Source of the DNA: Candidatus Saccharibacteria bacterium UBA1949
GTDB lineage: Bacteria > Patescibacteriota > Saccharimonadia > Saccharimonadales > Saccharimonadaceae
Assembly: GCA_002336735.1 (NCBI GenBank)
Contig: DDER01000022.1
Span: 1-11,846, forward strand
Length of the DNA stretch: 11,846 nt
Direction of reading: 5' to 3'
Part shown: positions 6,201 through 11,846 of the stretch, piece by piece
How positions within the stretch are numbered: the first letter of the stretch is position 1
Layout: every line of letters begins with the position of its first letter
Notes under the pieces: generated by a model
Databases searched by the model: none
What the model was told of the DNA's origin: nothing
What the model saw: the letters and a program-made list of their open reading frames with translations, nothing else
Position numbers and translations under genes: made by a program

Positions 6201-7135
6201 GTGAGCTGAACCATCGGGCGCAGATCTGGAGGAATAACAGGTAGCACAGTGAGAGTCAAGCTACTTGGCTTAATACCAGCTGCTTGCATGCCCTCAAGCA
6301 CCTTCAGGCGCTTAATCAGTTTTTTCTCGCGTTGGCCTTTGGCGCTTTCGACTTCTTGGTTCAGCTGAGTTATCAAGGTTGGTAGGTCGATCTCATCAAG
6401 TAATGCCTTGAGTGCAACGCCGCCCATCCCAACACGCAACAATTCCTCATATTCTTCGGGCAGCGTGCGAAAATCAGTCTCGTTGATAAGCGCGCCCTTA
6501 ACCAGACTTTCCAGCTGAGCTTTTCTTTGTACGTAACTACTATCGAGCTCTTCGATCTCACGGCTTTGTGCTTCAGCAAGTGCCTTGACATCGGCACCTT
6601 CCGCACCAGCCTCACGTTCATAACGAATCTTGATTGCCGCACGACCAGCTTCTGTCTCAGTTTCGAGATCAGTCAGCATTTGATCGCGTTTTTCGGTATC
6701 TACTTCTAGGATGACATAGGTTGCAAAATAGGCAATACGCTCAAGATTTCGTACTGTTATGCCGAGCAAAAGACTCATTGCACTTGGCGTGCCGCGCATA
6801 AACCAAATATGGGCAACCGGTGCAGCAAGATTAATATGACCCATGCGCTCACGACGAACAATCGACTTCGTGACTAGCTCGCCATTTTTATCAACCGCCG
6901 CTTCGCGAGATCGGACCCCCTTGAGCTTATTGTCATGAGGATTGATGTCTTTGACCGGGCCAAAAATACGTTCGCAAAACAAACCGTCACGCTCAGGCTT
7001 TTGCGTGCGGTAATTGATCGTTTCTGGCTTCATCACTTCACCATAGCTCCACTTGAGAATATCCTCAGGGCTAGCAACCGCTAGACGCACTGCATCAAAG
7101 TCAGCAATGCCATTTACTGGAATAGGTTGGGACAT
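3284..7135 (-). CDS. rpoC: DNA-directed RNA polymerase subunit beta'
   Basis: The protein has 1283 residues (E. coli 1407, B. subtilis 1199). It holds the catalytic centre of RNA polymerase. In order: N-terminal clamp (to about 140), a charged helical insertion (about 145-215), clamp coiled coil (about 330-370), double-psi barrel with the Mg-binding motif NADYDGD (517-523; Asp519, 521, 523), bridge helix (about 811-838), trigger loop TQLTLNTFH (953-961, His961 kept), and an acidic tail ending EDVELAS. Both zinc sites have lost their cysteines: Pro66, Asp68, Val81 and Asn84 replace the N-terminal four; Ser845, Thr913, Pro920 and Ser923 replace the second four. Only two cysteines remain (54 and 425). 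The E. coli trigger-loop insertion SI3 is absent. The ATG follows AAAGGAAG at about 8 bases and overlaps the stop of a 14-codon minicistron (TAATG). It is the last gene of the operon, followed by a terminator. Confidence 0.98.
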   Translation of the reverse strand: [1283 protein letters not shown]

Positions 7136-7179
7136 TATGCAACTTCCTTTCTGTTGATTGCAAATAGAAGGCTTGTCAT
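7135..7179 (-). CDS. Putative 14-codon minicistron between rpoB and rpoC
   Basis: An ATG at 7179, two bases after the rpoB stop TAG (7184-7182), opens MTSLLFAINRKEVA. The TAA stop (7137-7135) overlaps the rpoC ATG as TAATG. Its ribosome binding site, AGGAGGAGG (7195-7187), is built from the last rpoB codons (Glu-Glu-Val) at an ideal 7-base spacing, stronger than that of rpoC itself. The rpoC Shine-Dalgarno AAAGGAAG lies inside this frame. The layout is typical of translational coupling: ribosomes leaving rpoB could restart here and pass directly to rpoC. The peptide may have no function of its own. The geometry is seen directly; translation is inferred. Confidence 0.5.
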   Translation of the reverse strand: MTSLLFAINRKEVA

Positions 7180-7181
7180 GA

Positions 7182-10100
7182 CTACACCTCCTCCTTGATT
7201 TGGTCTACTGTGTCAATATCCTGAATGCTCATACCAGCGTCCTCGTCAATATGGCCAAATTCATCCACTTCGTCGAGAATCATCTCCTGGTCAATGCCGT
7301 TATCAAGTATAGCTGGCACTGTTTTATCCTCTGGGCCGGCCTCTGCAATCACGTGCTCGGCATCAATCGTCGCATCCTCTGATTCATCAACCAAGTCAAC
7401 GCGCAACCCAAGTCCCTGGAGCTCTTTTACCAGCACGTTAAATGATTCAGGTAGTTTCGGACCGGTGATGACTTCGTTTTTAATAATCGATTCATAGGCT
7501 TTGGCACGGCCATATACATCGTCAGACTTAATCGTCAGCATCTCCTGAAGCGTCGTAGCGGCACCGTAGGCTTCCAGCGCCCAAACCTCCATTTCACCAA
7601 AGCGCTGACCACCATTTTGAGCCTTACCACCTAGCGGCTGCTGAGTCACCATGGTATAAGGACCAGTGCTGCGGGCATGAATCTTGTCGCTCACCATATG
7701 ATGTAATTTGATCATATGCATGACACCTACTGTTGTCCGTTCCTCAAACGGCTCACCAGTACGACCATCAAATAACTGACTCTTACCATCACGATCAAAC
7801 CCTGCTTTTTCAAGCTCATCGGCAATAATCTCATCTGATACGCCGTTGAATGGTGGTGTCGCAACCTTGTAGCCAAGCGCTTTGGCCGCCATGCCTAGGT
7901 GTGTCTCAAATAGCTGACCAAGGTTCATACGACTTGGCACTCCCAAGGGGTTAAGGATAACATCGACAGGGGTACCATCAGCCATAAATGGCATATCCTC
8001 AATCGGCATGATACGAGCCACGACACCTTTGTTACCATGGCGGCCGGCAAGTTTATCGCCAACACTAATTTTGCGTAGCTGTGCAACATATATCTGAATC
8101 TGCATCAGCACACCACCCTTGAGCTCATGACCATTTTCGCGTGAGAATATTTTGACACCAACAACTTTGCCGCCACCTGCGTTATTCATACGCTGAGAAG
8201 TATCGCGCACATCTTTGACTTTTTCGCCAAAAATCGCTCGCAATAGGCGCTCCTCACTCGATAACTCTTGTTCGCCTTTCGGTGTGATTTTACCAACAAG
8301 AACATCACCAGCCGTGACTTCGGCGCCAACCTGCACGATGCCATCCTCACCAAGGTGGCGCAAACTATATTCGCTGACATTAGGAATATCTCGTGTTACC
8401 TTTTCGTCGCCAAGTTTTGTCTCGCGTACTTCTACGTTATAGTCTTTAATATTGATGCTAGTCAAACTATCATCCTCGACAAGGGCGCGACTAAGAATGA
8501 TCGCATCATCCATGTTATAGCCGGCCCACGGCATAAATGCTACCGCCAAGTCGCGGCCAAGCGCCAGCTCGCCATTGGCAATTGATGCTCCCTCGATCAA
8601 AATATCACCTTTTTTCACCTTGTCGCCTCGAGCGACGACGACTTTTTGATTGATTGAACGATCATCGTTGCTTTTCGCAAAATGAATTGGTTCGTAAACC
8701 TTGACGCCATCCTTGTACTGAACATGAACAGCCGTACCGTCTGCACGAATGACCTCACCAGTATCCTCGGCCACAATAAGCTGACTAGAATCTCGAGCAA
8801 TATGCGCCTCAATGCCGGTACCAACCGTTGGCGACTCGGGAGTAAGAAGCGGTACTGCTTGGCGTTGCATATTAGATCCCGTGAGACTACGATCAATACG
8901 GTTTTTCTCGATAAACGGCACAAGCGCCGCCGTACTACCAAGGATCTGCTTGGTAGCGGCATCCATGAGAGTTACTTCTGTGGTATCAACCTGTTCTGGT
9001 TTAAGGAACTTACGAGCCGAGACACGGTCTGCACTAAATCTTCCATCCTTATCCAGTGTCGCCCCAGCATCAGCGATCACCTCGCCAATCTCTTGACTAG
9101 CATCGAGATACACCACCTCATCAGTCACAACACCAGCTTTGACGCGTCGATATGGCGTTTCGATAAAACCATACTCATTTATACGAGCGTAGCTTGCAAG
9201 ATTGAGCACAAGCCCAATATTCGCGCCCTCAGGAGTCTCAACGGTACAGATACGGCCGTAATGGGTTGGATGGGCATCACGAACATCAAATCCAGCACGT
9301 TCACGAGATAAGCCGCCAGGACCCATAGAGCTAAGGCGCCGCTTGTGCGAAAGTTCAGATAGAGGATTCACTTCGTCGAGCAATTGTGATAGCTGTGAAC
9401 TCGCAAAAAATTCCCGCACAGCCGCTACGACAGGACGAGCGTTAATTAACTGGCTCGGTGTTACTGTCTCAAGATCGCTCATGCTCATACGGTCCATCGC
9501 GTTACGCTGCATGCGGAGCATACCAACACGGAACTGACGCGCCACAAGCTCGCCAACAAGTTTGACGCGACGATTAGATAAGGCATCGATATCATCAGCC
9601 GGTTCTTGAGAATTATTAAGACGAATCATTTCGCGAATAATTGCAATTAGGTCATTCATCTGAAACGATCGGTACTCAACAGTATTCGGAGTATCGAGGC
9701 CAAGACGTTGATTGAGCTTATAGCGGCCCACGCGGCTATAGTCAAACCGCTTGAAGTCGTAGAACATGCGCTCGATCATACTGCGAGCGTTATCGACCGT
9801 TGCAAGATCACCCGGGCGCAGACGACGGTAGACCTCAATGAGCGCCTCGTTAGTACCATGAGCAGGGTCTTTTTCGAGAGTAGCGTCGATATACTTTGTT
9901 TCTCCAGTGTCAATATCAGCAAACAAACTCTTGATATCGCCGACTTTACTGTGACCAAGAGCACGTAGCAAGGTTGTAACAGCAATTTTTCGGCGACGAT
10001 CGATTTTGACGTAGATTGCCCCGCCAGGTGCTGTTTCAAACTCAAGCCAAGCACCTCGACCAGGAATGAGCTTGGCGCCATAAAGATTTCGCCCAAGTGG

Positions 10101-10547
10101 GCCGCGATCAGCCATGAAAAAGACACCAGCACTGCGAATGAGTTGGCTCACGACAACACGCTCGGTGCCATTGATTACAAAAGTTCCTCGATCAGTCATC
10201 CATGGATAGTCACCAAGATAAATATCTTGCTCCTTGACCTCGCCGGTAACTTTGTTGGTAAGTTCAATCATAGTATGGAGCGGCGCATCAAATGTCATGT
10301 TGTTTTCTTTGGCATACTGTTCAGAATGCTTAGGCTCTTTAAATTCATACTTGCCAAAACGGAGCGCTAGTTTTTGACCAGTGTAATCATCAATTGGATT
10401 GAGCTCTGCAAAAATCTCACCAAGCCCTGTTTCAATAAATTCTTGCCAACTTTCTTTTTGGTGTTTGATGAGATTTGGCATCTCAAGCGCCGTATCTTCA
10501 TGGGTAAAATAGATGCGACCCGTGCTAGCCGTTTTTGCTTTCGCCAT
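7182..10547 (-). CDS. rpoB: DNA-directed RNA polymerase subunit beta
   Basis: The protein has 1121 residues, shorter than in B. subtilis (1193) and E. coli (1342), without the large E. coli insertions. It pairs with beta' to form the active-centre cleft. Visible landmarks are the lobe/protrusion (about 1-380), rifampicin cluster I (384-410), the MPWAGYNMDD motif (672-681), GKITPKGEQE (752-761), GDKLAGRHGNKG (830-841; Lys832 and Lys840 correspond to active-centre Lys1065 and Lys1073 of E. coli) and the C-terminal clamp (GGKAQNGGQRFGEMEVWALE). Rifampicin contacts Gln388, Asp391, Ser397, His401, Arg404 and Ser406 are kept; Val393 and Met408 differ from E. coli Asn518 and Leu533. The usual Glu813 is Asp680. 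There is an acidic C-terminal tail of about 60 residues and only one cysteine (434). The ATG follows GAGGA at 5 bases. rplJ/rplL, its usual upstream partners, are absent; clpP lies 326 bases upstream. Confidence 0.98.
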   Translation of the reverse strand: MAKAKTASTGRIYFTHEDTALEMPNLIKHQKESWQEFIETGLGEIFAELNPIDDYTGQKLALRFGKYEFKEPKHSEQYAKENNMTFDAPLHTMIELTNKVTGEVKEQDIYLGDYPWMTDRGTFVINGTERVVVSQLIRSAGVFFMADRGPLGRNLYGAKLIPGRGAWLEFETAPGGAIYVKIDRRRKIAVTTLLRALGHSKVGDIKSLFADIDTGETKYIDATLEKDPAHGTNEALIEVYRRLRPGDLATVDNARSMIERMFYDFKRFDYSRVGRYKLNQRLGLDTPNTVEYRSFQMNDLIAIIREMIRLNNSQEPADDIDALSNRRVKLVGELVARQFRVGMLRMQRNAMDRMSMSDLETVTPSQLINARPVVAAVREFFASSQLSQLLDEVNPLSELSHKRRLSSMGPGGLSRERAGFDVRDAHPTHYGRICTVETPEGANIGLVLNLASYARINEYGFIETPYRRVKAGVVTDEVVYLDASQEIGEVIADAGATLDKDGRFSADRVSARKFLKPEQVDTTEVTLMDAATKQILGSTAALVPFIEKNRIDRSLTGSNMQRQAVPLLTPESPTVGTGIEAHIARDSSQLIVAEDTGEVIRADGTAVHVQYKDGVKVYEPIHFAKSNDDRSINQKVVVARGDKVKKGDILIEGASIANGELALGRDLAVAFMPWAGYNMDDAIILSRALVEDDSLTSINIKDYNVEVRETKLGDEKVTRDIPNVSEYSLRHLGEDGIVQVGAEVTAGDVLVGKITPKGEQELSSEERLLRAIFGEKVKDVRDTSQRMNNAGGGKVVGVKIFSRENGHELKGGVLMQIQIYVAQLRKISVGDKLAGRHGNKGVVARIMPIEDMPFMADGTPVDVILNPLGVPSRMNLGQLFETHLGMAAKALGYKVATPPFNGVSDEIIADELEKAGFDRDGKSQLFDGRTGEPFEERTTVGVMHMIKLHHMVSDKIHARSTGPYTMVTQQPLGGKAQNGGQRFGEMEVWALEAYGAATTLQEMLTIKSDDVYGRAKAYESIIKNEVITGPKLPESFNVLVKELQGLGLRVDLVDESEDATIDAEHVIAEAGPEDKTVPAILDNGIDQEMILDEVDEFGHIDEDAGMSIQDIDTVDQIKEEV

Positions 10548-10586
10548 AGTATTCCTCGCATTAATAGTTGGTGTTTGTGACTTATA

Positions 10587-10602
10587 GAGGTTAAGAAACC
10601 TC
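10587..10602 (-). other. Small hairpin in the rpoB leader
   Basis: Perfect 6-bp arms GAGGTT and AACCTC enclose a 4-base loop about 40 bases before the rpoB start. On the transcript the arm contains GGAGG, an anti-16S-like sequence held in the stem, with no suitably spaced start codon after it. The role is unknown. Confidence 0.35.
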
Positions 10603-10722
10603 CAACCTTACACTACATGGCTGATCCGAAGCATTCACTCGCGTTGATTTTCGTACACCAAAACGCCACGCCAACAGCGCGGTATACATTCAATCTACGT
10701 CACACTAACTTCATTACTAGTC

Positions 10723-10751
10723 ATCTTAGCACGCCCTATTTCTAATTGCAA
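10723..10751 (-). promoter_or_regulatory. Probable promoter of rpoB-rpoC
   Basis: On the - strand, -35 TTGCAA (10751-10746) and -10 TAAGAT (10728-10723) are 17 bases apart, and the -10 is preceded by TGC (extended -10). Each hexamer matches 4 of 6 consensus bases. The transcript would start near 10716, giving a leader of about 169 nt. Confidence 0.5.
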
Positions 10752-10856
10752 TACCAAATGAACAGCCTGACGCCGCGTTCACGGGCACTGACTCTACTCA
10801 TTGAGCCAGCAGATTGTTCGCACAGTCAGATCTACTCACGGTAGTAACGTATATGA

Positions 10857-10888
10857 TCTAGTTTTTTACCAGTCTAGTTTTTTACCAG
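10857..10888 (-). repeat. 16-bp tandem duplication at the clpP stop
   Basis: Two exact copies of a 16-base unit lie at 10857-10872 and 10873-10888. On the coding strand each reads CTGGTAAAAAACTAGA, encoding Leu-Val-Lys-Asn-stop. The upstream copy contains the true clpP stop; the second is untranslated. Confidence 0.85.
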
Positions 10889-11464
10889 CACATGATCGAC
10901 AATGCCGTAGTCGACTGCCTCCTGAGCACTCAGCCAAAAGTCGCGTTCCATGTCGGTTTTGATTTTGGCGCGTTTTTGGCCGGTGTTTTTGGCCATGATG
11001 TCAATCAGACGCTCTTTAAGCGTCACGCCTTCGCGCAGGCTAATCTCTTGATCGGTGATCTGTCCATGCAGCCCGCCGTGCGGTTGATGCATCATGACGC
11101 GAGCATTGGGCAGCATAGAACGTTTGCCACGCGTACCGTTGGCGAGTAGTACCGCGCCGAAGCTTGCCTGCAATCCGATACCATAGGTAGCAACATCTGG
11201 TTTAACAAAATTCATCGTATCGATGATCGCGAGGCCATCATAGACGCTGCCTCCAGGCGTATTGATGTAGATCGAAATATCTTTTTTGGGGTCTTCGTTG
11301 GCAAGATGAAGTAGCTGTGCGACGACGATATTAGCGGTTTGCTGGTTGATTTCTTCGCCGATAAATATAATTCGCTCCTCAAGCAATCGCGAGTAAATAT
11401 CGTAGCCACGCTCGCCATCGCGAGTTCTTACGATAACATTTGGCACAAGATAGTTTTTGGTCAT
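10874..11464 (-). CDS. clpP: ATP-dependent Clp protease proteolytic subunit
   Basis: The protein has 196 residues, typical for ClpP. It forms a tetradecameric serine-protease barrel in the cytosol that degrades proteins fed by a Clp ATPase (ClpX or ClpC, not in this window). The catalytic triad is complete: Ser101 in LQASFGAVLLA, His126 in VMMHQPHGG and Asp175 in MERDFWLSA. The N-terminal LVPNVI and ERGYDIYSRLLEERIIFIG match the family. There is no cysteine. The ATG at 11464 aligns with other ClpP starts, but the AGGAG ahead of it is only one base away, too near to act normally; together with the promoter position this points to a leaderless or near-leaderless mRNA. A CIRCE operator lies 21 bases upstream. 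The last four codons and stop are duplicated in tandem just downstream. It is upstream of rpoB, an uncommon neighbour. Confidence 0.96.
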   Translation of the reverse strand: MTKNYLVPNVIVRTRDGERGYDIYSRLLEERIIFIGEEINQQTANIVVAQLLHLANEDPKKDISIYINTPGGSVYDGLAIIDTMNFVKPDVATYGIGLQASFGAVLLANGTRGKRSMLPNARVMMHQPHGGLHGQITDQEISLREGVTLKERLIDIMAKNTGQKRAKIKTDMERDFWLSAQEAVDYGIVDHVLVKN

Positions 11465-11470
11465 ACTCCT

Positions 11471-11499
11471 ATACTATACAAAAATTAGCACTCATGCAA
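11471..11499 (-). promoter_or_regulatory. Possible clpP promoter overlapping CIRCE
   Basis: On the - strand, -35 TTGCAT (11499-11494, inside the CIRCE spacer) is followed by TATAGT (11478-11473, 15-base spacer) or TAGTAT (11476-11471, 17-base spacer). Either would place the transcript start within about two bases of the clpP ATG. A repressor on CIRCE would cover the -35 element directly. Confidence 0.45.
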
Positions 11500-11511
11500 G
11501 TTGAGTGCTAG
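11485..11511. promoter_or_regulatory. CIRCE operator (HrcA binding site) of clpP
   Basis: TTAGCACTC (11485-11493), a 9-base spacer, and GAGTGCTAG (11503-11511) match the CIRCE consensus TTAGCACTC-N9-GAGTGCTAA at 17 of 18 positions. CIRCE is bound by the heat-shock repressor HrcA, classically at groESL and dnaK operons. Here it sits 21 bases before the clpP start and would put clpP under heat-shock control. hrcA itself is not in this window. Confidence 0.88.
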
Positions 11512-11520
11512 ATAGTACAG

Positions 11521-11552
11521 ATCGATACCTCCGCGCGTGTGAATGTATCGAT
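11521..11552. other. Dyad upstream of clpP
   Basis: Perfect 8-bp inverted arms ATCGATAC (11521-11528) and GTATCGAT (11545-11552) enclose a 16-base GC-rich spacer. It begins 3 bases after the stop of the upstream small membrane protein gene. It has no U-tract. It could help end the upstream transcript or be a second operator beside CIRCE. Confidence 0.45.
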
Positions 11553-11555
11553 TGC

Positions 11556-11846
11556 CTAAAGATGGTCATGCTCTCCCGTCAGGAGAGCGAGTCGTCCGTC
11601 GTACATTGTTCTCATGTAGTGGCGGAGGATGTGCCTATGCACTATCCACATCACACCGCTTGACACAAGGACAAGTAGGTCTTCGGGATCCGAAATACGT
11701 GGGCCTAATAGACTAAGTACAATCAGCACAACAGTAGCGCTGACAACCGCCCACCACATCGCGAGAACGTGGTTGTCGCGATACACGTTTTCTGTCAATA
11801 TTGCCTCATTTCCTAACACGCACCTAAACTTAACTATCAACTGCAA
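11556..11846 (-). CDS. Small membrane protein, hypothetical, 5' end outside window
   Basis: An open frame of 96 residues runs to the window edge, where the first codon is TTG without visible context, so the gene probably begins beyond 11846. Two hydrophobic segments, at about residues 27-48 and 57-74 of the visible part, predict a two-helix membrane protein with a short Asp/Glu-containing turn between them. The C-terminal tail is rich in His and charged residues and ends GEHDHL-stop (TAG). I do not recognise the family. It runs in the same direction as clpP, 91 bases upstream, but clpP has its own operator and probable promoter. Confidence 0.55.
   Translation of the reverse strand: MQLIVKFRCVLGNEAILTENVYRDNHVLAMWWAVVSATVVLIVLSLLGPRISDPEDLLVLVSSGVMWIVHRHILRHYMRTMYDGRLALLTGEHDHL

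Larger units (their letters stand above)
10548..10873. other. Spacer between clpP and rpoB
   Basis: No gene is visible in these 326 bases. The stretch carries a duplicate of the clpP 3' end (10857-10872), the probable rpoBC promoter (10723-10751) and a leader of about 169 nt with a hairpin at 10587-10602. A weak hairpin, TGAAC/GTTCA (10759-10763 and 10777-10781), followed by TTT on the - strand, is the only candidate terminator for clpP, and is poor. rpoBC may therefore receive some read-through from clpP. Confidence 0.5.

Noticed and set aside
8682..9311. 209-codon open frame on the + strand inside rpoB
   Set aside because: It is fully antisense to the highly conserved middle of rpoB, has no ribosome binding site or recognisable domain, and its openness follows from the rpoB codon pattern.
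7744..10547. Rifampicin-resistant RpoB
   Set aside because: Cluster I differs at Val393 and Met408 from E. coli, but the main resistance positions (Asp391, His401, Arg404, Ser406) are wild type, so resistance cannot be claimed.
10367..10561. 64-codon frame starting just before rpoB in another frame
   Set aside because: It overlaps the rpoB start out of frame, lacks a Shine-Dalgarno of its own (the GAGGA serves the rpoB ATG) and gives a low-complexity basic product.
1..11846. Alternative genetic code with UGA read as Gly (as in Gracilibacteria/SR1)
   Set aside because: All conserved genes are full length without in-frame UGA, and the 284-residue gene ends with TGA.

Overview
This window looks like part of a chromosome from a small-genome bacterium of the Candidate Phyla Radiation (Patescibacteria), most likely Saccharibacteria (TM7). 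The placement is inference from the unusual RpoC/RpoB sequence style, the low cysteine content of the core proteins and the reshuffled housekeeping gene order. A phylogeny of RpoB/RpoC would settle it. All coding regions read with stop codons TAA, TAG and TGA, so nothing suggests a recoded UGA.

Layout. Positions 1-816 hold a G-rich tract, a clear promoter and a small SPFH/band-7 membrane protein gene on the + strand. It converges, across a pair of hairpins (822-878), with a gene for a 284-residue protein of unknown function on the - strand (924-1778). All remaining genes are on the - strand. In transcription order (right to left) these are the 3' part of a small two-helix membrane protein (11556-11846, open at the window edge), clpP (10874-11464), rpoB (7182-10547), a probable 14-codon minicistron (7135-7179), rpoC (3284-7135), a rho-independent terminator (3235-3268), a new promoter (3106-3134), rpsL (2532-2945), rpsG (1911-2390) and the unknown gene.

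How the genes work together. rpoB and rpoC encode the two large RNA polymerase subunits and form one operon without the usual upstream rplJ-rplL. rpsL and rpsG encode 30S proteins S12 and S7 and form a separate unit with its own promoter and a long leader, without adjacent fusA/tuf. clpP encodes the proteolytic core of the Clp protease. It has a near-perfect CIRCE operator, so it is probably under HrcA heat-shock control, possibly as a leaderless mRNA.

The most notable observations are in the RNA polymerase. All eight cysteines of the two beta' zinc sites are replaced, the first site without any length change. The trigger loop reads TLNTFH (as in eukaryotic Pol II) instead of the usual bacterial TMRTFH, the catalytic motif is NADYDGD, and the near-invariant beta Glu of the ED pair is Asp. 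A tiny cistron with an ideal Shine-Dalgarno bridges rpoB and rpoC and ends in a TAATG overlap with the rpoC start. No defence system, mobile element, tRNA, rRNA or CRISPR array is visible.
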